Positions 1 to 11,747 of a stretch of 64,000 nt of DNA are shown here, one piece after another. Origin of the DNA: Dendrocalamus latiflorus (taxonomy: Eukaryota > Streptophyta > Magnoliopsida > Poales > Poaceae). The position numbers and the translations under genes are program-made. Each line of letters begins with the position of its first letter. The first letter of the stretch is position 1. The stretch spans positions 18,102,565 through 18,166,564 of the forward strand of contig CM029671.1 in the NCBI GenBank assembly GCA_017311315.1, read 5' to 3'. Under the pieces are notes generated by a model. That model saw only the letters and a list, made by a program, of their open reading frames with translations. It did no database searches and was not told where the DNA came from.

Positions 1-72
1 GCTTGTCATGTGAATCTTCATGCGAGAAATGAGGAGCATAAGTTTCAGGCACTACTGAAAATTGTAGCTTAC
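1..72 (-). other. Intron of the multicopper-oxidase-like gene, running off the window
   Basis: After the coding residues ending WVVG, a GTAAGC donor sits at 72-67. No in-frame acceptor is visible before the window edge, so this stretch is the start of the next intron. Confidence 0.75.
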
Positions 73-1960
73 CCGACAACCCAGAAATCGTATCCATCAA
101 GATGCCAGGACTGCATTTCGCTCTGGGTATTCTGGAACACGACCTCGATGAACTCGTGGAGGTTGAGCCTGACCACCGGCGTCCCCACCCGGGGCGCCCG
201 GCCGTCAGGCCTCGCCGGGACGCTGTCCCAAGCGATCACATTGGCGATGTTGAAATTGTCCACGAGCTTCAGGGGCGTGTCGGGGACGACGAAGGAGACG
301 CTGTTAACCGCGTACCTCTTCTGCCCAGCGATCAGAGGAGCAGAGTTGGCAAAGACCAAGGTCCTCGACGTCCGAATCGTCCCGTAGTGGAACGACCCCT
401 GGGGGTTGGGCCGCGCCGCGCTGGCCGTCAGGTTCCACCGGAACGACCTCGCCTGGTTCATGGACCACTCGGGCTGCTCCGGTGGCCCTGCCGGGACCGG
501 GCCGGCTGCCCTGGAGGTGGCGCTGCTGTAATGCAGTGTCCCAATCGCCGTCAGCGCGGTCGGGTTGAACCGCGTCGACGCGACGACGGCGTAGTCCCGC
601 GGCGGCTTGTCGAGGGTGACCAGGAACGCCACGGACTGGCCGACGTGCACGTCGAGGGAGTCGTAGACGTTCTGCACCGGGTGTGTGCCTTCGACCTCGA
701 CCAGCTTCAGAGAATGGTTCTGGATTCTGACGTTGATGGACGTCTTCAGGCCGACATTAGAGACCCTGAACAGATACGTCTTCCCTGAAAAAAAAGCCAA
801 CAATTTACAGCAGCATTGTTAATTTCAAACATCGAAATCAACCATTTCACTCGTGTTCATCGGATCAAATGTGGTTTCAGAATCGAGAATAAACCAACCT
901 TGGTCGCCGACGAAGGTTGCAGACTGCATGCCGTTGATGAGAAGGCCATCAGGGAACGGGAGGGAGGCTCCCGAGTCGAGGGTCCGCCTCAACTGCTTGT
1001 GCCCGGCCCTGTACCAGTCGCCGACGAGGAGGGTGAAGTCGCCGGCGGGCGGCGGGTAGGGGACGGGGATGAAGGGGCGCTGGTAAACGTTGAGGGCGCC
1101 GAAGCCGCCGCCGGCGCGGTGCAAAGCGACGGAGGGGAAGTAGGTGAAGGTGCCGATCTGGTCCTTGGTCTGGAACCTGTAGGTGTAGTTGCCGCCCGGC
1201 GGGATGGGGCAGTTGGTGCCCAGCACGCCGTCCTGCCATGAGTTCTTGCGCTGCTTGATCCCGTTCCTGCATTCGCGTTTGCAGTTGCACACGCACAAAC
1301 AGTGTGTGTGAGCCAAGAAAGAGAGCCATGAGGAGCCAGGGGAGGAGGAGGCTGTACCATGTGACGAGGAATGGCTCGTCGAGGTGGTTGATGACGTTGA
1401 CGATGATGTTGTCGTTGGTGACGCAGTCGATGCGAGGGCCAGGGAACTGGCCATTGATCAGGATGCCCTTCAAGCAACATCAATCGGAAACCAATGCCAA
1501 GTTAATTAGACCCTGAGAAGCAGCATACCAAGATGGGGACGAAAAACTACACTTGCAAGAAGAAAAACCTAATTCTGCATCCTGACTGCACACTATGAAG
1601 TGTGAACTATTCGCCCTGCGAGTGTGAGAGCATAGCCAAGTTTGCGAGTAGATTGTAGAAAAGGGGTGAACCAAAAGTGGAAAGCGGTGGCAGCTTTGTT
1701 TGGGCACGATACATGGCAAGAATCCTGAGCAGCATTTGGCAGTTGGGAAGCACCCAGAGATGAGAAATGCCGGGAGCTAGGCATCCACAAAAGTAGCGGC
1801 ATACCTGCTGGGTGGTGCCGAGCGGGTTGATGGGACCATAGGTCACTCTCCAGGTGAAGAAGCGGTAGGGGTCATCGGCGCCGGCGAGCACGACGAGCAG
1901 GCATGCCAAGGCCACAGGCAAACTAGGCGAAGAAGAGGAAGCAGACACCATTCTTGGCAT
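73..1960 (-). CDS. SKU5/NTP303-type multicopper-oxidase-like protein (L-ascorbate oxidase homolog), 3' end missing
   Basis: Exons in transcript order are 1960-1805, 1467-1358, 1266-899 and 784-73. Every junction is GT-AG and keeps the reading frame; the donor at 72 opens an intron that runs off the window, so the last exon or exons are missing. The first ATG is at 1960, with another in frame at 1951. A signal peptide (about residues 1-28, hydrophobic LPVALACLLVVLAGA) precedes the cupredoxin start DPYRFFTWRVTYGPINPLG. GILINGQFPGPRIDCVTNDN and KNSWQDGVLGTNCPIPPG are hallmarks of the plant SKU5 / Bp10 / NTP303 branch. Members are secreted or GPI-anchored and act in cell expansion or pollen-tube growth. 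The HWHG copper-binding motif of true ascorbate oxidase is replaced by TWNGI and the HSH site by YFPS, so it is probably not an active oxidase (known for the branch). The last visible residues, YDFWVVG, precede the third domain. Confidence 0.93.
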
Positions 1961-2032
1961 GGCTGCCGGCCACACCGGATCTGGAAGCAGTGAGTGAACC
2001 GCAGTGAAGCGAAGCAGAGGAAGAGAGGAGGC

Positions 2033-2039
2033 CTTATAG
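2033..2039 (-). promoter_or_regulatory. TATA box of the multicopper-oxidase-like gene
   Basis: CTATAAG on the minus strand lies about 75 bp upstream of the ATG at 1960. It is followed by a pyrimidine-rich leader, which suits a transcription start near 2005. Confidence 0.55.
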
Positions 2040-2288
2040 CTCGAGCTACTTTTGGCGGCTGCTCTCAGCTGTGCTGTACCTGTGCCTCGCCTAGCGTTTC
2101 ATTAAATGGAGGTACTAGAATGCAAGCAAAGCAAAGCTACGACGCGTATCTACACACAATGCAAGTTGAGTATAAATACTAGAAGGCGCGAATAAAGCGC
2201 ACGGGATCTCCGCGTCGCGGCCGCAAAGAAGTAACGGGGTTGCAAGGAAGGAAAGAGCGCGCGCAGTACAGCACGGACAAGAGCGCGC

Positions 2289-2315
2289 TTTCTCTCTCTC
2301 TCTCTCTCTCTCTCC
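2289..2315. repeat. (CT/GA)n microsatellite upstream of the multicopper-oxidase-like gene
   Basis: An uninterrupted run of about 12 TC dinucleotides lies about 330 bp upstream of the ATG. GA tracts are common in grass promoters and can bind GAGA-type BBR/BPC factors, but a role here is only inference. Confidence 0.8.
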
Positions 2316-2439
2316 ACCCACAGTACGTCTACAGTACAGTGCAGCCAGGGTGGGCAACACGGACACAAAGCCACTTTTGACATTATTTCACATCGTATTT
2401 ACAAAAATAGCAGTATATCGAGCGTATTGACAAAAATAA

Positions 2440-2600
2440 CGTTTCTATCGTCTAGGGGCGGGCGGCAACATCCGTGAGGTGACACACGGCGCTGCCACCG
2501 GCGGCAGGCGCCTGTGCCCCCTCATTGGACGGCAGGCAACCTACCGCCCGAGAGGTGCCTGCCGTCCAGTGAAGGGGCGGCAGGTAATTAAACCGGCTTA
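2440..2600. repeat. Palindromic GC-rich segment beside a plant-mobile-domain fragment
   Basis: The segment is rich in short inverted repeats; a perfect 12-bp pair is at 2527-2538 and 2556-2567. A similar palindromic segment recurs at 35384-35520. Such sequences often accompany transposon-borne plant-mobile-domain genes in grasses. The flanking 2340-2440 and 2600-2880 are AT-rich with no gene. Confidence 0.5.
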
Positions 2601-2883
2601 ATTATCTGCCCTAATTTTTTTGTTTACTGTTTGTTTGAATTTTTAAATATATGAAATGAGTTTAAAAAACTATGAAAATTTATATACAGCCTCCTGACAC
2701 AACGTACCTCGCAGTGTAATTTTTGGATAATTTTACCCATTGCGAATGTTGCTCAAAAATTCATACAATTTTGATATTTTTACGAGTTTTTACATATTGT
2801 AAACGAGCTCCAAAAATTACAAAAATTTATATGAAGCCTCTTGATATAGTAATAGTTATTATGTAATTTTTTAGAAATTTTTT

Positions 2884-3290
2884 GTGGTCCTGACGACCTC
2901 CGGCGGTGCAACCTGCGGGCACACACTGAAATTGTTATGCCACATGCGAGGGATGCCACGTGCACTCTCCGGGATAGGCCGGCCGAGCCGGTCCGCTAGC
3001 CTCTCTTTCCAGTCGGCTGGTGCAGAGGCTGGAATAAGTGCGTCACCCCCGAGAGGGAGATCGATCAAGAACGCGACGTTCTTCAGAGTGACCGTCATCT
3101 CACCCCCAATGAAAGTGGAATGTATACGTTTCAGGCCTCCACCTGTCCACCAGTGTCGCGAGTAGGCTGCTGTCGATGGTGAGCTCGTGCTTGGTGAAGA
3201 CCAACCTCGCAAAGGGCAACAAGCTCGTGGCCCGCATGCTTGGGACGCAGCGCTCGTCCAGCCCACGGATCCCTCCTCCATGCGAACATT
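2884..3290 (-). pseudogene. Plant mobile domain (PMD, MAIN/MAIL-like) fragment
   Basis: Read on the minus strand, one frame gives RCVPSMRATSLLPFAR, then LLATLVDRWRPETYTFHFHW. After a one-base shift it continues with GEMTVTLKNVAFLIDLPLGG and PESARGIPRMW. These are diagnostic segments of the plant mobile domain, found in MAIN/MAIL1 nuclear proteins and many transposons. The break lies in a run of five G (near 3109-3113); one G fewer would restore the frame. There is no start codon context and no C-terminal half, so this is a transposon-carried remnant, not a host gene. Confidence 0.8.
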
Positions 3291-3299
3291 AATAATTAC

Positions 3300-4000
3300 G
3301 TTATAATACAAACTACATTAATTATGACTAACTAAATAACAATAATTATGACTACAACTACAGGAGTAACGTTGAAAGTATGCTATAAAAAATACTTGTC
3401 TTTCAAGAGAACTAATCAGCACTGCTACGTCCTCAATGACTTATATACTGTCTTCTCCAAATAATTAGCTACGCACTATTAGTTTTGAGAGTAACTTGCA
3501 ACAAATGGGACAGACGGAATATCAGTTCGAATATTCATAATGACAGCAACATACTTCACGTCAGTGATTACATGTGTGCGTAAATACTTCACTACTTACC
3601 GATAATTTGATTACTCATCCGAAAAATGACGAGCCATTCATTACCATCGTCCTTAACACTAACTCATTACTTACTCCAAACTAACAAATTATGGGTACCG
3701 TATGTACACAAAAAATAGTAGAAACTATGTCTAAATTATTACGACATACTTACTTCGTAATACAAACTACACTAATCACGACTAACTAAATAACACTAAT
3801 TAACTACGATTATGGGAATAACGTCAAAAGCATACGATCAAAAATTACCTATCTTTCCAGAGAAGAAATTAGCATTGCCAATTTTGAGCTATGCACTGGC
3901 TTCTAGAACTAATGAGTTACACACTCCTAATTTTCAGCAATGACCACGACAATGACCTTCTGCGAGGAGTGACTGGGATGAGCAACGATGAACTGTCAGA
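3300..4000. other. AT-rich interval with no recognisable gene
   Basis: Stop codons occur throughout all frames. Short near-duplicate phrases recur, for example tacaaactacattaattatg near 3307 and tacaaactacactaatcacg near 3762, which suggests a diverged internal duplication about 455 bp apart. It probably belongs to the adjoining CACTA-type element. Confidence 0.4.
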
Positions 4001-4004
4001 GGTG

Positions 4005-4337
4005 CATATTTATACCAACGATGAACTGTGACGGGGAAGTATCACAAATGGTTCTATATACCAACTGTCTGTGATACTCGCCCATCACAGATGGTTGGTA
4101 GTTATAATCGTCTGTGATGTGCGAGTATCACAGACGATTTTTGTTTTGAGCCATTTGTGATAGTGTTATTTACAGATGATTCTCGTTATAAACCGTCTGT
4201 GTTGTATTTATTACAGACAGCTCACAAACCGTCTATGACAACCTTCGATTATCACTGACGCATAAATTTAGATAGTTCAAAAAATCGTTTGTGTTGATAG
4301 TTCCAAACCGTTTGTGATGACTCTTTTTATAGTAGTG
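4005..4337. mobile_element. CACTA-type (En/Spm) element end with subterminal repeats
   Basis: Repeated motifs of the type ATCACAGACGGTT / AACCGTCTGTGAT occur in both orientations and end at TTTTTATAGTAGTG (4324-4337), the CACTACTA terminus in reverse. Clustered subterminal repeats and a CACTA terminus are the signature of this superfamily, where the subterminal repeats bind the transposase. The matching left terminus was not found, so the element is partial or nested. Confidence 0.75.
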
Positions 4338-4664
4338 TTAGTTTATATTAAACATGTTGACAAAGTGTATTGCTTTTGTTGTAAGCTTTTTAGATATAAT
4401 AACAACAAGAGTTCATTAGCTACTGATGGACTGAGGGACTAGAAATATCATAGGAGGCACAAAGAACACGAAAATAGTGGTGAGCACATACTAACATGAG
4501 TGCTTGGAATGAATTAAGAATTGTACTTAGCAAAAATCAAAAAATTGACAAAGATTTGCAACAACAAATTACTAAAGAGAAAGAATGCCTGCCGTTCGAT
4601 GCGGAGAGAATGGACGGGTGAGATCGGGATCCTGAAGGATATGCCACGAATCAGTGACGTGGCG

Positions 4665-5494
4665 GGACATCACAGACGGTTCGGATTACAAACCGTCTAT
4701 GATAGAGACATCACAGACAGTTCATAACAAAATCTGTCTATGATAACAGGAGATATCACAGACGGTTCATAACAAAAACAGTACGTGATAATGACGTCAC
4801 GAAGACAATATATCGGTACAATATAAACAGCTAGTCTCAAAAGATAAAATAGCAAAATTTCATATGACTTATATATACTCGTTTGAAAGGTTTGAATGAG
4901 ATCTACAACTTTACAGTTGAGGAGAAAACCCAACTCCGAAGGGAAGATAAATTTTTAGCAAAAACAGAAACTGAAAACTTAAAATGCAAAATTGGGGCTA
5001 AAGATGGCTGATTTTGAGGGTCTTAGAGGGCGACTAGCACAAGCGGTCATTTTTTTAATCGGGCTCATCGTTAGCTTTCTAATGAGTACAAGAACGTCGA
5101 AAACAGACAACATATGCAGAAGGTATGCCTGTTTTACTAAATGTGTCTCAAAACTAAATCCTACTCAGACTCAGACAGGAGATTATGAAATTTTAAGGGA
5201 TTACGAGGTAGAAAACATATCATAGACGGTTTTAATACAAACCGTCTATGATAACTTCATTATCACAGATGGTTCTTATCAAGAGCCATCTGTGATATTT
5301 CACAGATGTTCTTGATAAGAACCGTCTATAATGTCTTGTATTATCACAGACGGTTCGTATAAATAACCTTCTGTGAAAATACCTAAGACGGTTATTCATA
5401 TAAACCGTCTGTGATATTTACAGTACAGAGTACAGACGGTTCCTATGAACCGTTTATGATGTAAGCATCCAATTTAGCGTCTTTTATAGTAGTG
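4665..5494. mobile_element. Second CACTA-type end with subterminal repeats
   Basis: Two clusters of the same 13-bp TCACAGACGGTT motif (about 4668-4800 and 5220-5460) end at CTTTTATAGTAGTG (5481-5494). The terminus has the same orientation as that at 4337, so two element ends lie in tandem about 1.16 kb apart. The middle (4800-5220) shows no gene. Confidence 0.72.
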
Positions 5495-5499
5495 AAAAT

Positions 5500-6337
5500 A
5501 AATTACATAGTAAAATGGCATACTAATCGAAGAAAGAAGTTACAAAACAACGTCACTCAAACTAAGCCTAATTGATTGTTGATGCTTGCCTCCGTTGTGC
5601 ACCACCAGCATCAAACTCACTGCAGCCAAAATTTTTAGCAACTACAAAAAAAAAAAGCGAAATAAGTAGCAGAATTGATCATAGATATGGAACATACTTC
5701 TACAATTCAAAAAAGAAAACTGTAGTTAATTGTCCAATCATATACGATTAAACAAGAGGCTGATATCCTGATTTAGCATAACTACTGCAAGATTTATGTT
5801 CCATTTTGTTTAGCATGGATATAAGCAACACCTTAATATGCAAGTCTTATACAGTTTGCAATTTTTCGTTATGTGGCATATAGACATATAGGCCCATAGA
5901 GAGTGAGGCTATTTGGTAACCAAGCGATAAAGAGAAATGGAATATTTCCATTAGTGAACCATACAAAGAAATCGAGCATTCTTAACACTATACCATAAAA
6001 TTCTCATTGAGTGCACTATAACAAAGGAGATATAAGCACATGAAGCCATTCAAGTTCAACAATAAGATAGTGACAGCAATAGCTGCAGATTCCCGCCAGC
6101 ATTTTTGATACACCGAAAGCTTTTGAAAATTGCATCATTAGCCGACAAGATGGAAATAGAGCATGATTAACACTGTAATGTCACATGTCATATGTAACTA
6201 GCACTGTAAGCATCAAAGCATGACTGAGATTTTGCTCAGATTTGTGTACTAATCAGGAATAAAGTCCTCAAATATTGTTTCCTTAAAGGAAGTCAATTAC
6301 AAAGTTGTAGTATAAAAACCTCCTGAGCAGTTTTCCT
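5500..6337. other. Non-coding AT-rich interval
   Basis: No gene, RNA or clear repeat recognised. Confidence 0.4.
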
Positions 6338-6536
6338 ATCCTTGAGGAGGTACCAAGAGGTACAAGGTACCAAGAGGTACCAAATTAGATCCAGCCGTTC
6401 AATCAGTGTGATCAACGGCTCAAAATTTGGTACCTCTTGGTACCTCGCGTCCGGTACCACTAGGTACTGCCAAATCTCAACCGTTCGATCAGTGTGATCA
6501 ACGGCTCAAATTTGGTACCTCTTCCCCCTCAAGGAT
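6338..6536. mobile_element. Small MITE-like element with ATCCTTGAGG termini
   Basis: ATCCTTGAGG at the left (6338-6347) is matched by CCTCAAGGAT at the right (6527-6536). Inside are several copies of a GGTACCAAGAGGTAC phrase. There are also two copies of a roughly 55-bp unit (about 6390-6445 and 6470-6520) that can each fold on AGCCGTT / AACGGCT-type arms. No coding capacity; superfamily unknown. Confidence 0.6.
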
Positions 6537-6810
6537 GGTAAAATTTCCCATTGGAAGGGAGGGGGTGATGCTTCACTTTGAGTAGCAAGCAATTTTTATT
6601 CTGATTGGCTGTAAAACCACAATTTACAAAAGCATATAATAGATGATACCTTAGTACTGTGGCAGTAAGTACATACGTCATTACCATAAGCTAAGAAAGA
6701 CTCCTGGAAATTCCCTTGCTTCATGCTCAGTTCATGAAACCGGCGAGTGGATGAGAATCCATTCGTGAAGACAAGTTGGCGGTGACGGGAATGGAACATA
6801 GCTTTCAGGA

Positions 6811-6841
6811 ACACCAACAAAATAGAAAATTTTGTTGGTGT
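6811..6841. repeat. Perfect 13-bp-arm hairpin
   Basis: ACACCAACAAAAT (6811-6823) and its exact reverse complement (6829-6841) are separated by AGAAA. It lies at the edge of a purine-rich low-complexity tract. Confidence 0.8.
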
Positions 6842-6849
6842 AGACGACT

Positions 6850-7400
6850 GGACGTGGACTCGAGGGTGGCGCTTGAGTCGGTGGAGGCCACCGACGCTTG
6901 GGTGGTGGAATCGCTAGAGGCAGCCGATGGTAGGGCCGACGGAGGGGAGGGTGCCTGTAGCGGTCGAGGCCAATTTAGCAGATGAAATCAATGGCAGTGG
7001 TCGAGGCAGATGAGGGGAGGGGGAGGGCGGCCGAGGAAGTGGGAGGTAGGGCGGTGGCAGAGGAAGGGGAGCTAGTGAGGACGGCGGAGGAAAGGAGGAT
7101 GGACGGCGATGGAAGAAGGGGGGAAGGGAGGGCGGTGGCGAAGGAACGGGGAGGGACGACGACTGCAAACGAAGGAGAAGGACGGTAGTGGCAGAGGAAG
7201 GCCGGCGACGGAGAAAGGGGGAGAGATGCTGTGCGACAGAGCAAAAGTGGAGGGAGGGAGGTGGCGAGGAGGGAGAGAGTCGGCGGATAAGAGGGGGAGG
7301 GAGGTGGCGAGCAGTGAGGACCTGGTTGGATGGAGACAATGGTGAAGCAGGGAGGTGGTGAGGGCAGTGGTGAGGGGGCGGGGGGATGTGCGGCGCAACG
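6850..7400. repeat. Purine-rich low-complexity tract
   Basis: GGA/GGC-rich sequence on the plus strand gives overlapping open frames of Pro/Ser-rich or Gly/Arg-rich protein on both strands. No domain, splice pattern or codon signal stands out. It could be the degenerate internal part of a transposon, but nothing proves this. Confidence 0.45.
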
Positions 7401-8751
7401 AAAAATACGTTCAACATCCAATCGCCTTAGTGCAGTGTTAAGCCATTTCTGTGCGTGTTGGTTCTCCCAAAAAAGCTATTTTTATATGAAACATTGCTCT
7501 CCTCTCTGTCCTCTCTCTCTGTTCCTCCACATCAGATTTTTGCTAAGTAGGACTTTTATGGAAACTGCTGACGTCAGCCCATTGGGGGGTTCCAAAGTGC
7601 AGCTCGCTAGCAGTTGACAGCACCCCACACACATGCCATGCGATGCGACTCCCATGGCATGGAGTGTAATGTAGCTGTCCTCTCTGCTTGTTTCGTCGTC
7701 TTGCTACTGCTAATCTTCTCGGTGAATCTTGCCCTACTACAGTGTAGCTAGTTTACTACTGTACTACCTGCATAATATTGTGTGTACGTGCGTGTCTGAA
7801 TGTAAATGAAGCACTGCTAACTACTGTTCGTAACGACTTCGTGAAGAATCACCCATGCCATGCGTCAAGCCGTAGACATCATATTGTTATATGCGGATAA
7901 AATTGAGAGAGGATGAGATGTAATAGCTGCTAATTGTTTTGGAAGCCGATGCAATTGCAGGTAACGCGTACGAAATCTGACGAAACATTCTGACGAAAAA
8001 GATCTTGACTGAATAATGAATGTTGCGAGGAAATTTTTACTAACCACGTGCAAACCAGTGCGCGCGAGGTCACAGAATTAAAATCCTCGACCAACTCCTC
8101 GGTCCGTAGAATCAAAAGCAACCCACGGGGTTCGATTTGGTTTGATATATTTCTTGAGGCTGCTGGATTCTTCCTTCTCTCGTCCGTGCATGGAACGGTT
8201 CTTTCTTCCTTGATATGCAGTGGTTATGCTTTAGAATTGAGGTTAGAAACCCTCACTGTAACTGCATGCATGGCACAGTTCCAACTTCTCTAAAACTTTC
8301 CGAGTCCAAATAAATAGGGTTAGTGTAACTGCCTGCCAATTCAGAGTCCAAACGTTTAGCTAATTAACTTTCTTCCCTCCTTTTTTTTTTGTTTCACTAG
8401 CTCCTTTTTGTAGCGGGAGAAAGTTCCAGATGATCCTAGCTAGCTCTACGTGCAATAATTAACATCTTTTCGAACAACCTTAACTTCGAAGACAATCAAA
8501 TAAAGGTGTCCATGCACATACCCTAGCAGCAGTAAAAGAAGATGAAAAAACTCCCAAAGAAAAAAAAAATCAAAGCCAGAAAGGAAAAGGGAGCCGTGCA
8601 CACAAAGCCTTTTGATGGGCCTAACACGTATTCTATGGAATGAACAGTTGCATGATTGATTAAACTTGTAGAGCTTTTTCCATAAAGAAAATAATGAAAT
8701 TACAAAGGTCTAATTTTTAATACAAGAATGTCATCCAAACATACGCGTGTG

Positions 8752-8785
<34 letters not shown>

Positions 8786-9420
8786 TTTCTAAAAGAATAT
8801 ACTCATACTTTTATTTGGAGTATTCTGTATTCCTCATTTTACAGACAGGCCTGATGATCAGAGAGATTAGGTAAATCCAATATTAATTGTCACAATGTGC
8901 AAGCTAGCTAAGCATGCATTGCCAGTATAACCACTAGTTATATACTATTACTGACATGAGATGAGATGTTTTGCTCATTGGCGAGAGAAGAGGTGTTAAT
9001 TAAGCTGCACATGGCCGCAGGCATACATGGCTACCAAGTAGTGGTACCTAATATTTCCTTCTGTCTACTGGGGTTTCTAGAGAAGAGAATGGATAATTGC
9101 TTGTGGTGACTTTGTGGGGGCATACATGCAGTAGCTTTACTACTAATATAGTAATATATGATCTAGATCCGATCTAACGGTCCAAAACGCGAATAATTTT
9201 GTAGATGAAATCAGTTAATTTTTTTTTGAATGATGCATAGACAGACCCACATATATACTGGCCTTGACCTACACAATGATGATAATTATATGCTTGCTTA
9301 GTGGTATGGTATCCTCTGAGTTTGACCATGTGGTCGCTGAACCGTGTCGGGATCACGTACAAATAACACACGCTTGTCCCACCACGTTATCGTTAAACCT
9401 GTTGCTTTTGCACGTCTTCA
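7401..9420. other. Non-coding interval with an (AC)14 microsatellite
   Basis: A perfect AC run lies at 8755-8782. The remainder is AT-rich, with no gene, TIR or LTR recognised. Confidence 0.45.
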
Positions 9421-9424
9421 GATG

Positions 9425-9640
9425 GGATTTTTTGAGCTTTGGTTTATAACTTTTGAATTCTGATTTTCGTGAGAGAGAGCGTATGAAGAGAAATACAATC
9501 GCATATGATTTGATCGGTATAGCTAAAGTCAGTACAGTGTCTATTACAATCAATTTGTAGACTATGTCTTGAAAAGATACACCGTTTGAAAGCTAGTTAC
9601 TGTAGCAAAAGCCAAAAGTCAAAAACAACAAGCCCAAAGA
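9425..9640. mobile_element. MITE family A, diverged copy
   Basis: Shares the internal phrase of the window-wide family A: GTTTGAAAGCTAGTTACTGTAG followed by AAAAGCCAAAAGTC, and an opposite end with GAGCTTTGGTTTATAAC. Other copies lie at 34913, 46541, 49240, 52152, 52705 and 61551. The ends are eroded. Confidence 0.55.
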
Positions 9641-10885
9641 ACCCATCCTTTGTTTTGTTGGTTTAGTAAATGCCACATGAGCGAGCGAGTTGTCAGTGAT
9701 ACGCCCTAAAGCCAATCATAAGATATACTTTAGAGGTAATTTTGAAGATGATTGTATCACTTCTATATTTATAATCTATTGAATAAATGTTCCTATGATC
9801 TTTAAATGGATTATTATTTATAAAGATTAGCAAGTATGTGACTTATTGGCGAAACTCTTTATTTGTTATATAATATCATTCTAAAAAGATCTCTCGTTGT
9901 ATGTCACTAGTTGGAACATTAGTAGTTTATAGGCCAGCACATGTATTGATTAATGACCATGTTTCACCAGTCATAAATATGGGGATATCAAATAGATAAT
10001 ATGGGTACATATTAGAGAACATGGTGTTGGATTGACCCACCTTGAGACACCATTGAGATTATTATGCCTTATGTGTCATTAGTAGGTCTCAACTAATGAT
10101 AATGTATAATCCCTATACCTTAGATCAATATAGTTTCCTACATGTGTAATAGCGTACTTAGGGGTTACCAAACACTACTTTGTAACCAGGTAGTTATAAA
10201 GATAGCTTTTGGAAATTCTATGAAACATGCGGAGGAAAGTGACTAGTTGGATATGAGATTTGCCCCTCCTGCATAGTAGGAGAGATAACCTTGGCCCATT
10301 CGATGTGGTCAGATAAAGAAAGCGCATGGCCATGCTACGAGTGATCGAAGAGTCGACCACATGAAGTTATTCATCTCTAGATCAAAAAAAGATTAAACAA
10401 TCTATGGATGACACATTTCTCACATGGAATTCTATTGGATATCGTGAGGCAAAAGGAGAATACACAAACAGGTCCATAGGTTCGATTGTATATGAATTGG
10501 TCATATAGAGATACTGACTGGTCGTAAGCTGATCGGACATATTACAGACTGGTTTGCAAACTAGTCGTATAGGGATACGAACTAGTCGTGACTATATGAT
10601 CTAGTAATAAGGAGTTATGAGCTGATTATGAGTGATTAAGAATTGGTTGCAGATCATATTACATAAAGTTTGTCCAGATTGATTTTTGTGTATATTTGGG
10701 GTTGATATGTCCTGCTAGAGACCGCTACCCCTAGTAATCGGAAAGGTATTTCTGAATTACAACCAAATGTACATGAACCTACAATGTCACACACCTAACG
10801 GGTTGGAACAATAAGGGTTCAAATGATAGACTCCGAGTGAAATACGATCTCTACTCGTATTAGATATGGATCTAATCAGAGTCTC

Positions 10886-10893
10886 TATATAAA
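10886..10893 (+). promoter_or_regulatory. TATA box inside the Copia LTR
   Basis: TATATAAA followed by GGGG lies about 400 bp before the LTR end, as expected at the U3/R boundary. The start site would be near 10920. Confidence 0.55.
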
Positions 10894-11298
10894 GGGGTGC
10901 ATGGGCTATGGGTTGTGAGTGAGCATGCGCCTGAGATATACCCACTGAAACCCTAGTCGCCACCCCTCGAAACCCTTGTTGTACGTGCTGGTGCTAGCAC
11001 ACCGACGCATGACATTCTATCCCTGGATGTGTGGAGTTTGGTAGAGGCACTGTTGCTACGGCGACGCTGATTAGGAAGATCATAAGGATGAGATGGTAGG
11101 CTCATGAAGACTGACTACTGGTTGTGGATAATTGACTACTTTCACTACATCGACGCTCACTACATTGAACCGAACTGCTTCAACTCTTTTTTCGTTGCAC
11201 TTCGCATCTAGTGGTAACTGATCTCTTACATGGCTTCCTAGTTTACGCAGTAGAAAATTTTAATTTGTGCTAGTGTAGCCTACCTCGTATCCCAACAG

Positions 11299-11312
11299 TG
11301 GTATCAGAGCCA
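11299..11312 (+). other. Primer-binding site (initiator tRNA-Met)
   Basis: TGGTATCAGAGCCA directly follows the 5' LTR end after one spacer base. It is the standard Copia primer site. Confidence 0.85.
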
Positions 11313-11747
11313 TCCTATATAGTTTTTGATCTAGATTAGTCGCATGTAAAAGATATGCGATAGTAGTAGATTAGATTTCTTACTGATCTGGTATCATAAC
11401 CTAGATCGGTTCATATGGATGGATTGGTTTGGGCACCGGTTGATGAGATCAATCGGCTTCAGTATTAAAAGATGGGTTCGTGATAGATCGATTGGTTTTG
11501 GTTGTGCCTATTCATGGTCGCATCACATGTTACCCCTACCGGTGGATTTTCACCATCAAGATAAACCTTGATGCACAGCCGTATGGGGCCAACCGATTAG
11601 CTTTGTCATTATTGCCGACCGATGCAATTGATCAAAGGAAATTAGATTAATCAAATTGGTTCGAAATTAGGTTAATAAGATTAATCCAATGGAATTTTCT
11701 ATGGTGAATTCATGAATAGGATTTATGTCCCAATTAGGTTAATAAGA

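Noticed and set aside
102..788. Long plus-strand open frame over the left gene
   Set aside because: It is antisense to exon 4 of the multicopper-oxidase-like gene; high GC keeps the opposite frame open. No domain.
6914..7421. Overlapping Pro/Ser-rich minus-strand frames
   Set aside because: Low-complexity purine/pyrimidine tract; three frames are open at once and none has a domain or splice context.
10031..10100. Separate gene in the Copia LTR region
   Set aside because: AT-rich LTR sequence with stops in all frames.
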